NCBI GenBank assembly: GCA_025359915.1
Contig: JANYDE010000084.1
Span: forward strand, 1-64,000
Length of the DNA: 64,000 nt
Reading direction: 5' to 3'
DNA from: Chamaesiphon sp. 336R_metabinner_41
Lineage (GTDB): Bacteria; Cyanobacteriota; Cyanobacteriia; Cyanobacteriales; Chamaesiphonaceae
Shown piece after piece: positions 36,721 through 46,245 of this stretch; the first letter of the stretch is position 1; each line of letters begins with the position of its first letter. A program made the translations under genes and the position numbers. The notes under the pieces were generated by a model that saw only the letters and a program-made list of their open reading frames with translations, was not told where the DNA came from and did not search any database.

Positions 36721-39700
36721 ATTTCGATCTCCTCCATCTCACCCACTATTTCGACGGAACTCTGTTGACTACTATCTTTGAACCAGATCGATGTATCGAT
36801 GCGGCTGGCTAATCCGGCAATTGTCGGTTGCTCGAATAATGATTGCAGTTGAATGTCAATTGCAAATGCTTGACGAGCACGAGAAATAACTTGAGTCGCT
36901 AATAAAGAATGCCCACCCAGCTCGAAAAAATCATCATTAGTGCCAACTTTATCGATTCTCAGCACTTGCATCCAGATCTGGGCGAGGGTAATTTCGGTGG
37001 GTGTTGAAGGAGCGACAAAGCTAGTCTGGAGCTGAAAACTACCGGAATCGGGGGCAGGTAGAGCTTTGCGATCGATCTTACCGTTTGGAGTTAGGGGTAA
37101 TGCTGGGAGGATCACCATCGCCGAGGGGAGGAAATAATCGGGTAATTTCTGTTGCAGAAATTGCCTCAATTCGCCCGGAATTGGAGCTGTTAAGGCTTGA
37201 GGATTGGCGACAAGATACGCTACCAAGCGACGATCTCCAGGGAGATCTTCTCTAATAATTACTGTTGCTTGAGCGACGGTGGGATGTTGACAGAGCAAGG
37301 ATTCGATCTCGCCTAGTTCGATTCTAAAGCCGCGTAGTTTGACTTGAAAATCCGCTCTGCCCAAGCATTCAATCTTGCCATCAGGTAAATACCGCGCTAA
37401 GTCACCTGTCTGATAAATTCGAGCGGCGGGATGATGGCTAAATAGATTGGGGATAAATTTATCTTTAGTTAAATTCGGTTGTTGCCAATAGCCGCTAGCT
37501 AATCCCACGCCACCAATATATAGTTCACCAGGAATGCCGATCGGTAATGGTTGCAGCTCTTCGTCTAGAATATAAATCTCGGTATTGGCGATCGGTCTGC
37601 CGATCGGGATCCGCTGTTCAGCTCCGGTAATCTGGTAAACTGTAGACCAAATTGTTGTCTCAGTTGGGCCATACATATTCCAAACAGCGGCACTTTTGGC
37701 AAGTAATTGAGCTGCCAAGTCGCTGGTAATTGCTTCGCCCCCACAGAGGATTTTTAGCTGTCGATTACCTACCCATTCCGCTTCGAGTAAGAGCCGCCAA
37801 GTTGAGGGGGTAGCCTGCATGATCGTAATTCCAGCATCCTCAATCGTAGCTGCCAATTTACGCCCATCCATGCCATCTTCGCGACTGAGTAATACTACCC
37901 GCGCGCCGACAGTGATTGGTAAGAAAATTTCCAGTACCGCAATATCAAAGGATAGCGTCGTCACAGACAAGAGAATATCTGTTGCCGTCATCCCTGGTTG
38001 CTGTTGCATCGAAGTCAGGAAATTTACCACGCCGCGATGTAAGACTTCGACTCCCTTGGGTTTACCTGTAGAGCCGGAAGTATAGATGATGTAGGCAATA
38101 TTGTCAGGACTAATCTCGACTTGTGGCGCAGTTGTCGAAGATTGAGCGATTTTGTCCCAATCTGTATCGAGACAAACTCGCTGTTTAACCTGAGTCGGTA
38201 AGTGTTCGATTAAAGGCTGTTGAGTTAACAGCACATTAATTTGAGCATCTGCGAGCATATACTCGATCCGATCGAGTGGATAATGAGGATCGATCGGCAC
38301 ATAGGCTGCACCTGCTTTGAGAATGCCCAGCAATCCAACTACCATCGCCAGAGAACGCTCGATGCAAATCCCGACAAAGGTTTCCGGTTGCACGCCCAAA
38401 TCAATCAGATAATTGGCGACTTGATTTGCTTGCAGATCTAGCTCGGCATAGGTGAGCTGTTGTCCTGCATACACCACAGCCACAGCATCAGGAGTCAATT
38501 TAACTTGCGTCTCAACTAACTGATGTAGACATTGTGTATCGGGATAATCCGCCTGAGTCGCATTCCAATCTACCAGTAACTGTTGTCTCGCCGCTGTTGT
38601 CAGCAGGGGTAATTGGGAAATTAACTGTTCGGGATTAGCGATGATGCCCAGCAACAACGTTTCAAATTCGGACAGATGCCGCCGAATTGTTGATCGATCG
38701 AATAAATTGGTATTATACTGACACTCCAAGACGATCTTGTCACTAAGTTCTACCGCATTGATAAATAGCTCAAACGTCTCAAACTCACGCGGGTTGAGAT
38801 GACTAGATAGCTCCAATCCGCTAAATAACTGACTATTACTTGCCGCAGCTCTGTCTAGATTAAACATAATCGGCACTAGCGGAATCCGGCTCGGATCTCG
38901 CGGTAGAGCTAATTTACTCACCAGGCTACCAAAGGTAAATTGTTGGTGTTCATAAGCATCTAGAATAGTCGATCGACGCTGTTGTAAATAGTCTGTAAAC
39001 GAACGTTTGGGATCGATTTGACTTCGTAGCGGTAATAAGTTGGTACAGTGTCCTACCAGCCGATCTTGCCCTGAGGCAACTTGCCCACAAGCAGGAATGC
39101 CGACGACTAAATCGGACTGCCCCGTCAGGCGATGCAGCAACACCTCAAATCCCGCCAGGATCGTCGTCGCAAAACTACAACCAAATTTTTTACCGAGTTG
39201 TTTCAATCCCTCGCCGACTTCAGCATCCAGATCATAATCTTCCCGCGCTGCATTGAACGTGCGGAATGGTGGGCGGGATCGATCGGTGGGAAAATCAACT
39301 ACAGGCACAGCATCGGCAAACTGTGTCAACCAGTATTGTTCAGTTTCAACGGCATCAGGCTGTTGTGCTGCGGCAATTTCGGCAATCGCATAGTCACTAA
39401 ATTTTTCAGCAACTGGCAGATTTGGATTAATGCCCTGAGCTTGAGCCGAATATAACGCGCCCAAATCTTCGATCAGAATCGTCCAAGACCAACCATCACA
39501 GATGATATGGTGGGCATTGAGCAGTAGTAAATGCTCTTGCTGTGCTAATTTGATAATTTGTGCCCGAAATAGGGTTCCTTGCTCGATATTGAAAGGCTGG
39601 TTGAGATCTTGCTTGACGATCTGGGCTAACTGAAAATCTCGTTCTGGTGGTGGTAGGGGAGTAAGATCGATCGTCGGAATATCGATCGGTAAATCGGCAA

Positions 39701-39995
39701 TAATACAGAGTGATTCGCCGTTTGAGCTGAAGGTGGTTCTAAGTGATTCGTGCCTGCTGACTAATTGTTGGAGAGCCGATGCTAGAGCCGATTGATTGAG
39801 CGTTCCAGTCAATCGGAATGACTGAGATAAATTGTAAGCACAATTAGCCGCGTCACCCATTTGAACAGACAGCCAAATTTCCGTTTGAGAGGGAGTTGCT
39901 GGTGCCGTGAGTAGCAATTCTCCATCCGCAAATGGATCGAAATCAACAGCCAGGAAGTTAGAGTGGGAATCGATCGAGATTGAGTTAGTATTCAT
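36717..39995 (-). CDS. NRPS C-A-PCP, glycine-type adenylation domain
   Basis: 1092 residues. The first 35 residues (DFDPFADGELLLTAPAT) resemble the segment that links aminotransferase domains to condensation domains in single-chain cyanobacterial PKS/NRPS proteins. C domain about 35-470 with intact AHHIICDGWS (161-170). A domain about 490-980; the pocket reads DILQLGMIWK, close to the known glycine code. PCP Ser1030 in LGGHSLL. It would condense glycine onto the beta-amino acyl product of the aminotransferase PKS. It overlaps the next NRPS gene by 4 bp and is separated from that PKS by an acyltransferase gene. Confidence 0.92.
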   Translation of the reverse strand: MNTNSISIDSHSNFLAVDFDPFADGELLLTAPATPSQTEIWLSVQMGDAANCAYNLSQSFRLTGTLNQSALASALQQLVSRHESLRTTFSSNGESLCIIADLPIDIPTIDLTPLPPPERDFQLAQIVKQDLNQPFNIEQGTLFRAQIIKLAQQEHLLLLNAHHIICDGWSWTILIEDLGALYSAQAQGINPNLPVAEKFSDYAIAEIAAAQQPDAVETEQYWLTQFADAVPVVDFPTDRSRPPFRTFNAAREDYDLDAEVGEGLKQLGKKFGCSFATTILAGFEVLLHRLTGQSDLVVGIPACGQVASGQDRLVGHCTNLLPLRSQIDPKRSFTDYLQQRRSTILDAYEHQQFTFGSLVSKLALPRDPSRIPLVPIMFNLDRAAASNSQLFSGLELSSHLNPREFETFELFINAVELSDKIVLECQYNTNLFDRSTIRRHLSEFETLLLGIIANPEQLISQLPLLTTAARQQLLVDWNATQADYPDTQCLHQLVETQVKLTPDAVAVVYAGQQLTYAELDLQANQVANYLIDLGVQPETFVGICIERSLAMVVGLLGILKAGAAYVPIDPHYPLDRIEYMLADAQINVLLTQQPLIEHLPTQVKQRVCLDTDWDKIAQSSTTAPQVEISPDNIAYIIYTSGSTGKPKGVEVLHRGVVNFLTSMQQQPGMTATDILLSVTTLSFDIAVLEIFLPITVGARVVLLSREDGMDGRKLAATIEDAGITIMQATPSTWRLLLEAEWVGNRQLKILCGGEAITSDLAAQLLAKSAAVWNMYGPTETTIWSTVYQITGAEQRIPIGRPIANTEIYILDEELQPLPIGIPGELYIGGVGLASGYWQQPNLTKDKFIPNLFSHHPAARIYQTGDLARYLPDGKIECLGRADFQVKLRGFRIELGEIESLLCQHPTVAQATVIIREDLPGDRRLVAYLVANPQALTAPIPGELRQFLQQKLPDYFLPSAMVILPALPLTPNGKIDRKALPAPDSGSFQLQTSFVAPSTPTEITLAQIWMQVLRIDKVGTNDDFFELGGHSLLATQVISRARQAFAIDIQLQSLFEQPTIAGLASRIDTSIWFKDSSQQSSVEIVGEMEEIEI

Positions 39996-40064
39996 TGGAT
40001 TAGATAGCTTTAAAATAAATATAGGTTTTAAAAATGTCTTTCAATCTAATTTTTGATCGATAAT

Positions 40065-41198
40065 CTAACTTGAAAGTTGTGGCTTGGGCTTAAGGAAATT
40101 TCGCGTCGGCACTTCGATGAAATGATATGTCAACGCTGCTACAAGTAGAGATATTGGGATGAATAGAGCTAGAGCTAATAAACAGCTATCTAGATCGAAA
40201 TCACTACCAAATGCGCTATGAAATTTGTACATCCAGAATGTTTCCAAGCACTCGATCAGACACCAATGCACCATGTAAATTGAATAAGAAATCTTCCCCA
40301 AATATAACATTGGCGGAGAATTCAATATTTTCGATACAAATCCATTGGTTGAAATAGATAAGGATATAATCAGCAGTGAGAATGCTGGTAGCGTCAACCA
40401 ATCAAAAGTTACCCGCCGCCGAATCCCTATGTGCATCAGAAATACAACCAGGATCGTAGATATAATCTCCAGTAAATTAAAATTTAGATAATTCTGATAT
40501 TTTCCCCATTGATAAACTTTGTAAGTAATAATCCCCAAGACACATTCTAGAGCGCATCTCGCGATCGACGGAATGCCAATAATTGATTCTAGTGTACCTC
40601 TCGTAACTTTGATTAAGATCAAGAGCAGAATCAATGTGACAATATAAACAATCCAGTCAGTTTTAGGTTTGGTTTTGAGCAGCGCAAACAAGATAAATGG
40701 AAAGATACAGTAAATCAAAAATTCGACACTAATCGACCAGGCAGGCTCATTCCAACTACTTTTACACCATAATAGCGGCGGACAATTGAAGTCAAAAGCT
40801 TGGAGCATAAACACATTGGCAAACAGAGCCGTGATATTAAACTTCCCTGTAAATGCTGAAAAATTTGGCAAGGATAATTTTAATAATTCTAAGCCAAATA
40901 ATATTGCTAGTGTAAATAGATGCAGTGGATAAACCCTGGCAAATCGAGCACGAAGATAGCCCCAGTAATTAGCTTTGTTCACACCCAAACAAAAACTATT
41001 TAGATAGACATGGGTCATGATAAACCCACTCAGCATAAAGAATAAATCGACAAATAAATATCCATCCCGAAAAAAGCGAGTGTAGCGTGATATAAATATC
41101 CCTGCTTCAGGTAAAGTTGAATAAGCAAAATGAAGGATCACCACGACTATTGCCGCAATACCGCGTAGAGATGTCAGTGTACCGATTTGCTTATTCAT
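40065..41198 (-). CDS. acyltransferase 3 family membrane protein (OafA-like)
   Basis: 377 residues with about ten membrane helices. SLRGIAAIVVVILH contains the R-x10-H motif of the family, followed by FVDLFFMLSGFIMTHVY. Such proteins O-acylate sugars or other extracytoplasmic acceptors. Its start overlaps the end of the PKS gene by 8 bp, so it is coupled to the NRPS/PKS set and not only to the sugar genes. The acceptor could be the peptide or the polysaccharide; sequence does not decide. Confidence 0.85.
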   Translation of the reverse strand: MNKQIGTLTSLRGIAAIVVVILHFAYSTLPEAGIFISRYTRFFRDGYLFVDLFFMLSGFIMTHVYLNSFCLGVNKANYWGYLRARFARVYPLHLFTLAILFGLELLKLSLPNFSAFTGKFNITALFANVFMLQAFDFNCPPLLWCKSSWNEPAWSISVEFLIYCIFPFILFALLKTKPKTDWIVYIVTLILLLILIKVTRGTLESIIGIPSIARCALECVLGIITYKVYQWGKYQNYLNFNLLEIISTILVVFLMHIGIRRRVTFDWLTLPAFSLLIISLSISTNGFVSKILNSPPMLYLGKISYSIYMVHWCLIECLETFWMYKFHSAFGSDFDLDSCLLALALFIPISLLVAALTYHFIEVPTRNFLKPKPQLSS

Positions 41199-44100
41199 GA
41201 GTTTGTACCTGCAAATACTTACCCGCTCGATCCGGATCGGGAATAAACCAAGCTGGGTTGCCCTGACGATCTCGACCTAATTTTGCTCCAGGTTGTGGAG
41301 GTTGATTTTCGAGGGTAGGCGCGATATTACGAGGCGGTTCGAGATCGCCATTGAGTGCAATCTTCGATACTGGTTGTCGATCTGATGAATCTAATAAACC
41401 AGATGTTTGCAGCTCGGCGATACACTCTTTAAAAGCTGTCATCACGACTGCCAGATCGCCGTCAGTATGGGCTGTCGTCAAGAAACAAGGACGACGATCG
41501 TAGATATGAATTCCGTTCAATCGCATCAAGTAAAATAACAAATCTCCAGCTAGGAAATTGGGCGGATATTTGACCATAAATAGCGAACCAAAATTATGGG
41601 CGGTAAATGGTACGCCTACCTGCTGGAAATAAGCCATCAATTCGGCGACAAATCGATCGGTCTTGGCATTAAGCTGTTGTTGTAAACTAGCACCACTCTG
41701 TTTGAGATGTGTGAGTACTGCTTTGGCGGCGGCGAGGGCGAGGGGATGACGGACAAATGTACCTGCAAAATAAGTTACTCCCACCTCTGGAATCGAGTCA
41801 TCGCCAAATTGCCAGTAGCCACCATCGAGGGCGTCCATATATTTGGAGGTACCCGCAATTACGCCAATCGGCAATCCGCCGCCGACGATTTTGCCATAGG
41901 TAGCGATGTCGGCTTTGACTCCAAAGTGTGCCTGTGCGCCGCCAGGATGAATCCGAAATCCTGTAACAACTTCGTCAAAAATTAACGCGATCCCAGCTTC
42001 CTGGGTAAATTCGCGCAGTTGGTGGAGTAATTCGCGTGGCTGGTATTCAGGAGATCGACTTTGGACGGGTTCGACCATCACCGCCGCTAATTCATCCGCC
42101 CGACTCCTAAGAATATCGAGTGCGTCGGGCGCGTCGTAATCAATCACCAGAATATTGGCGACCATTTCAGGTGGAATGCCTGGAGCCGCAGGAATCGATC
42201 GCAATTGCTTGGTACCGCGCACGACAACTTCATCTAAAATGCCATGATAAGATCCGGCAAAAATGGCGATTAAATCTCTCCCTGTGACCGTTCGGGCGAT
42301 CCGCATCGCTCCCAGTACAGCTTCCGAGCCAGTATTGCAGAAGGCGGCTCGATCGAAATTAGTCAGTTCGCACATCAATTTGGCAACCTCGCCGACTAAG
42401 GGAGACTGTGGCCCAATTTCCATACCGAGTTGGAGTTGAGTGGTAATTGCTGAGGTGACAAATGCTGGCGACCACCCAAATAGATTCAAGCCAAAGCCAC
42501 TAACTAAATCGACATACTCATTACCATCGATATCCCAGAGCTTCGAGCCACTGGATCGATCGACTACAATCGGATATACCATCTCCTTGATCGTGGGATT
42601 AAAGCCCGACACTGTGCGCGGATCTGCGAGATAAGCTCGATGCGCTGCCGCAAACTGTTTGGATTTCTGCGTCCGCTGAGTATATTTAACAATAATTTTG
42701 TCCAGATGAGCGCGTTGTCCATCGGTCAGGGTTTTAGCTTGGTTTTTAGCTGCATTTGGTAACTCGATCCGACTGCGTAATAGTTCGTGAGTCTGGGCGG
42801 AAGGAGGAGCTACAGTACTAATCACCACAGGGGCTTCAGATTTGATATTTTGGCGCGAATTACCATGCTCAGGCTCAATTGCGGGGGTTGGTGCCGAGGA
42901 ATGATGCTGACCCAATAAAGCTAGTTGTTGAGCCATTAATTGTAACTGCTGACCGATGACAGTTTCTACCAAACTCGATCCAGCTAGTTGGGGTGTAATC
43001 GTCGGGGAAACGTTGACGGGGCGATGATGATTGTCATTGTGTGGCAGAACTGGGACAGCGGCGATGATCGGAGTGACAATTGCGGGAGCAACTGGTACCA
43101 CTGGCACTGGCAAAACATCTGCTGGTAACGTCGCGATCAGAAAATTGGCGAATGTGTCGAAAGTAGGATAAAGTTCGAGCAACTGTCGGAGTGTGACTTT
43201 GACTCGAAACTTTTTCTTGAGCGCGATCCCAATTTGAGTGAGCGATAAAGAATCTAGCCCCATTTCGAGAAATGTTGTCGATTCAGCTACATTAATCATT
43301 TCCAGCCCTGATGTTGCTGCAAAAATTTCTTTCAGGAGGTCAATCAGCAAACGATTTGGTGCTTCTGTCTTCAACATGGGTAACGATGGCTGAGGTTGCG
43401 GCTGCGATGTAGATGCTCGATCGATAACTGACGAATCAGGTGAATGATGATTGTGATGGGGGAGTGAATCGATCCAAAAACGTTGGCGTTCAAAGGGATA
43501 TGTCGATAGGGGCACTCGCCGGCGAGTTTCATGTCGATCGAATTTGTCCCAATTGCTGGTAGAGCCTACTTCTTGGTTAATGGCAACACCTGCCAACCAG
43601 AGTTGTCCGACAGCTTGGAGTAAGACTTTCCACTCATTTTCTGGCGCATCATTCAGGGAAGAAATAGCGATTTGCTGCTGGAGATCTTTGGCTTGTTGGC
43701 GGGCTAGAGTCGCTGTGGTTGATCGAGGGCCAACTTCCAGCAATACCCGCTCTGGCTGCTGCCAAATTGTTTGAATTCCTGGTGCGAATTTAACCGTCTG
43801 GCGGATCTGCGTTGCCCAGTATAGTGGATTAGTTGCTTGCTGATCAGTGATCCAATCACCAGTAACTGTCGAAACAAATGGAATTTGGGGCGGTGATAGT
43901 TTCACCTGTCCGACTAAATTGGCAAATGGATCGATCATCGGATCCATCATTGATGAGTGAAAAGCGTGAGAAGCATGTAGTAACCGACAGACAATTTCTT
44001 TGTCAGTTAACTGGGCTTGTAAGCTCTCGATCTCTGCTGTTGGGCCAGATACGACGCATAGCGTGGGGCTATTAATTGCCGCAATCGTCAGATTGCCGCT

Positions 44101-46146
44101 CAAATGAGCCTCAATTTCGGCGGCTGGCAACCGCACCGACAGCATCGATCCGCGTGGTAAATCCCACATCAATTGACTGCGAGTTGCGACCAGTTTCAAG
44201 GCATCTTCTAAACTAAATACGCCCCCCAAACAAGCAGAGACAAATTCGCCAATACTATGTCCGATTGTCGCAGTGGGAATCACGCCCCAGCTTTGCCATA
44301 GTTGGGCGAGAGCGTATTCAGTGATGAATAGAGCGGGCTGGGTAAAACAGGTTTGCGCCAAGGTAATTGCCGCCGCTTCTATATCCGTCGTGGGATAGAT
44401 AATCGATCGAATGTCCACACCCATCAATGGCTCTAGGACGTTGGCACAGCGATCGATTATTTCTCGATAAACAGGTTCATCACGATAGAGATTTATGCCC
44501 ATGTTCACGTATTGCGAACCTTGTCCAGGAAACATAAATACGACTTCGGGATTTCGGACTTTTCGTTCGCGCGAGATTGTCCGGCGAGACTCACTCGACA
44601 GTGCTGGTAGCGCATCTGCGACATTTTCACAAACGACACAACTGCGATAATTAAATTCTTTGCGTCCGTGTCGGAGCGTATAGGCGACATCGGCAAGATC
44701 GAGATCGGGATTGGACTTTAGATGTGCCTGTAAATTACTGGTAGCAGTGGCTAACGCTGTACTAGTTTTCGCCGATAGCAACAGTAACTGTTGGGGGCGA
44801 GATTTACCAGCAGGCTGGGCGGCAGGAGCTTCTTCGAGAACGATATGGACATTGGTACCGCCAACTCCAAACGAACTCACACCCGCTCGACGCGGACTCG
44901 ATCCTGCTGGCCAATCTGTCAACTGAGTATTGACATAAAAAGGACTATTCCCTAGATCCAGCTTGGGATTGGGAGTTTCAAAATTAATACTGGGCGGAAG
45001 TTGCTTTTTGTCTAAAGCCAGCGCGATCTTCATCAACCCAACAACTCCAGCCGCATCAGCTAAATGCCCGATATTAGCTTTGATCGAGCCTAGTGCGCAA
45101 AATTGTTTAGCCTCAGTTTGGAGTCGGAATGCTTGAGTCAGAGCAGCAACTTCGATCGGATCGCCCATCGGTGTCCCCGTTCCATGTGCCTCAATATAAG
45201 CAAACGTCTCAGGATGAAAATCAGCATAAGCTTGTGCCATCGCGATCGCTTCAGCTTGTCCATCCACACTGGGAGCCGAAAAGCTGACCTTAGCAGCCCC
45301 ATCATTATTGACTCCTACGCCGCGAATTACCGCATAAATGTGGTCTCGATCGGCAACTGCTTCTTCCAGCCGTTTGAGGACAACCAAGCCCCCACCATTG
45401 CCAAATACTGTGCCACTCGATCGAGCATCAAAGGGACGACAATGACCATCTTGGGAAAAAATGCTCCCCTCTTGGTAGAGATAACCACTATGCTGAGGTA
45501 CGGCGATCGATACAGCACCCGTTACCGCCAAATCGCACTGATAACTATTTAAGGCTTGAACAGCTTGGGCAATCGCCACCAGGGAGCTAGAACAAGCCGT
45601 ACTGACACTGAGGCTCGGCCCTTTGAGATCCAGCTTATAAGACGCACGAGTAGTCAGATAGTCCTTTTCACTGGCGAACATCATCTGCAATTGACCAATG
45701 CGATCGAGAATATCCTGACGACCGTGGAGATTGTTTGTATAGTAAGTATTTTGACTGCATCCTGCGTATAAACCGATCGAGCCATCAAATCGATCGGGAT
45801 CGTAACCAGCCTGTTCTAGTCCACTAAATACTAGCTCTAAGAACACTCGCGCCTGAGGATCGATCACCTCCGCCTCACGAGGACTAATCCCAAAAAAAGC
45901 CGCATCCAAATACTCGGCATCCGCCAGCACACCTCTAGCTTTCACATAACTAGGATCTTGAGTCAACTGTCGATCCAGACTCGGATCCAGCTCTCCATCT
46001 TCAAAAAATGAGACCGACTCTACCCCCTGACAAAGATTGTCCCAAAGCTGCTCGATACTATCAGCTCCAGGAAATTTGCCAACCATCCCAATAATCGCAA
46101 TCCCATCAAGGGCATCTTGGTTTTCTACTGTGTGGATGTCACTCAT
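41191..46146 (-). CDS. type I PKS with aminotransferase: KS-AT-ACP-AMT
   Basis: 1651 residues. KS 15-440 has Cys185 in STACSSSL, His321 in EAHGTGT and His361 in NIGH. AT about 534-840 has GHSIGEF (Ser631) and HAFH (727-730), the malonyl-CoA signature. ACP about 930-1005 has Ser966 in GLDSLSL. A Gln-rich linker leads to a class III aminotransferase (about 1150-1580) with PLP Lys1419 in ATYGKIVGGG. There is no KR, DH or ER, so the beta-keto group should be aminated to a beta-amine. The C terminus ends with NPAWFIPDPDRAGKYLQV, a linker that in related proteins continues into a C domain. Confidence 0.93.
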   Translation of the reverse strand: MSDIHTVENQDALDGIAIIGMVGKFPGADSIEQLWDNLCQGVESVSFFEDGELDPSLDRQLTQDPSYVKARGVLADAEYLDAAFFGISPREAEVIDPQARVFLELVFSGLEQAGYDPDRFDGSIGLYAGCSQNTYYTNNLHGRQDILDRIGQLQMMFASEKDYLTTRASYKLDLKGPSLSVSTACSSSLVAIAQAVQALNSYQCDLAVTGAVSIAVPQHSGYLYQEGSIFSQDGHCRPFDARSSGTVFGNGGGLVVLKRLEEAVADRDHIYAVIRGVGVNNDGAAKVSFSAPSVDGQAEAIAMAQAYADFHPETFAYIEAHGTGTPMGDPIEVAALTQAFRLQTEAKQFCALGSIKANIGHLADAAGVVGLMKIALALDKKQLPPSINFETPNPKLDLGNSPFYVNTQLTDWPAGSSPRRAGVSSFGVGGTNVHIVLEEAPAAQPAGKSRPQQLLLLSAKTSTALATATSNLQAHLKSNPDLDLADVAYTLRHGRKEFNYRSCVVCENVADALPALSSESRRTISRERKVRNPEVVFMFPGQGSQYVNMGINLYRDEPVYREIIDRCANVLEPLMGVDIRSIIYPTTDIEAAAITLAQTCFTQPALFITEYALAQLWQSWGVIPTATIGHSIGEFVSACLGGVFSLEDALKLVATRSQLMWDLPRGSMLSVRLPAAEIEAHLSGNLTIAAINSPTLCVVSGPTAEIESLQAQLTDKEIVCRLLHASHAFHSSMMDPMIDPFANLVGQVKLSPPQIPFVSTVTGDWITDQQATNPLYWATQIRQTVKFAPGIQTIWQQPERVLLEVGPRSTTATLARQQAKDLQQQIAISSLNDAPENEWKVLLQAVGQLWLAGVAINQEVGSTSNWDKFDRHETRRRVPLSTYPFERQRFWIDSLPHHNHHSPDSSVIDRASTSQPQPQPSLPMLKTEAPNRLLIDLLKEIFAATSGLEMINVAESTTFLEMGLDSLSLTQIGIALKKKFRVKVTLRQLLELYPTFDTFANFLIATLPADVLPVPVVPVAPAIVTPIIAAVPVLPHNDNHHRPVNVSPTITPQLAGSSLVETVIGQQLQLMAQQLALLGQHHSSAPTPAIEPEHGNSRQNIKSEAPVVISTVAPPSAQTHELLRSRIELPNAAKNQAKTLTDGQRAHLDKIIVKYTQRTQKSKQFAAAHRAYLADPRTVSGFNPTIKEMVYPIVVDRSSGSKLWDIDGNEYVDLVSGFGLNLFGWSPAFVTSAITTQLQLGMEIGPQSPLVGEVAKLMCELTNFDRAAFCNTGSEAVLGAMRIARTVTGRDLIAIFAGSYHGILDEVVVRGTKQLRSIPAAPGIPPEMVANILVIDYDAPDALDILRSRADELAAVMVEPVQSRSPEYQPRELLHQLREFTQEAGIALIFDEVVTGFRIHPGGAQAHFGVKADIATYGKIVGGGLPIGVIAGTSKYMDALDGGYWQFGDDSIPEVGVTYFAGTFVRHPLALAAAKAVLTHLKQSGASLQQQLNAKTDRFVAELMAYFQQVGVPFTAHNFGSLFMVKYPPNFLAGDLLFYLMRLNGIHIYDRRPCFLTTAHTDGDLAVVMTAFKECIAELQTSGLLDSSDRQPVSKIALNGDLEPPRNIAPTLENQPPQPGAKLGRDRQGNPAWFIPDPDRAGKYLQVQTHE

Positions 46147-46245
46147 TGGAGATGGGGGATAAGGATTTAACAGATAAAGTGTAGTTTTATTTTATACTTA
46201 ATTTTTGAGAAAACCATAAGTATCTATCTATGGTCATGGTTTTAG

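Noticed and set aside
45103-45552. 149-residue plus-strand frame opposite the ketosynthase
   Set aside because: The minus strand encodes the KS active-site region here; the plus frame shows no domain or start context.
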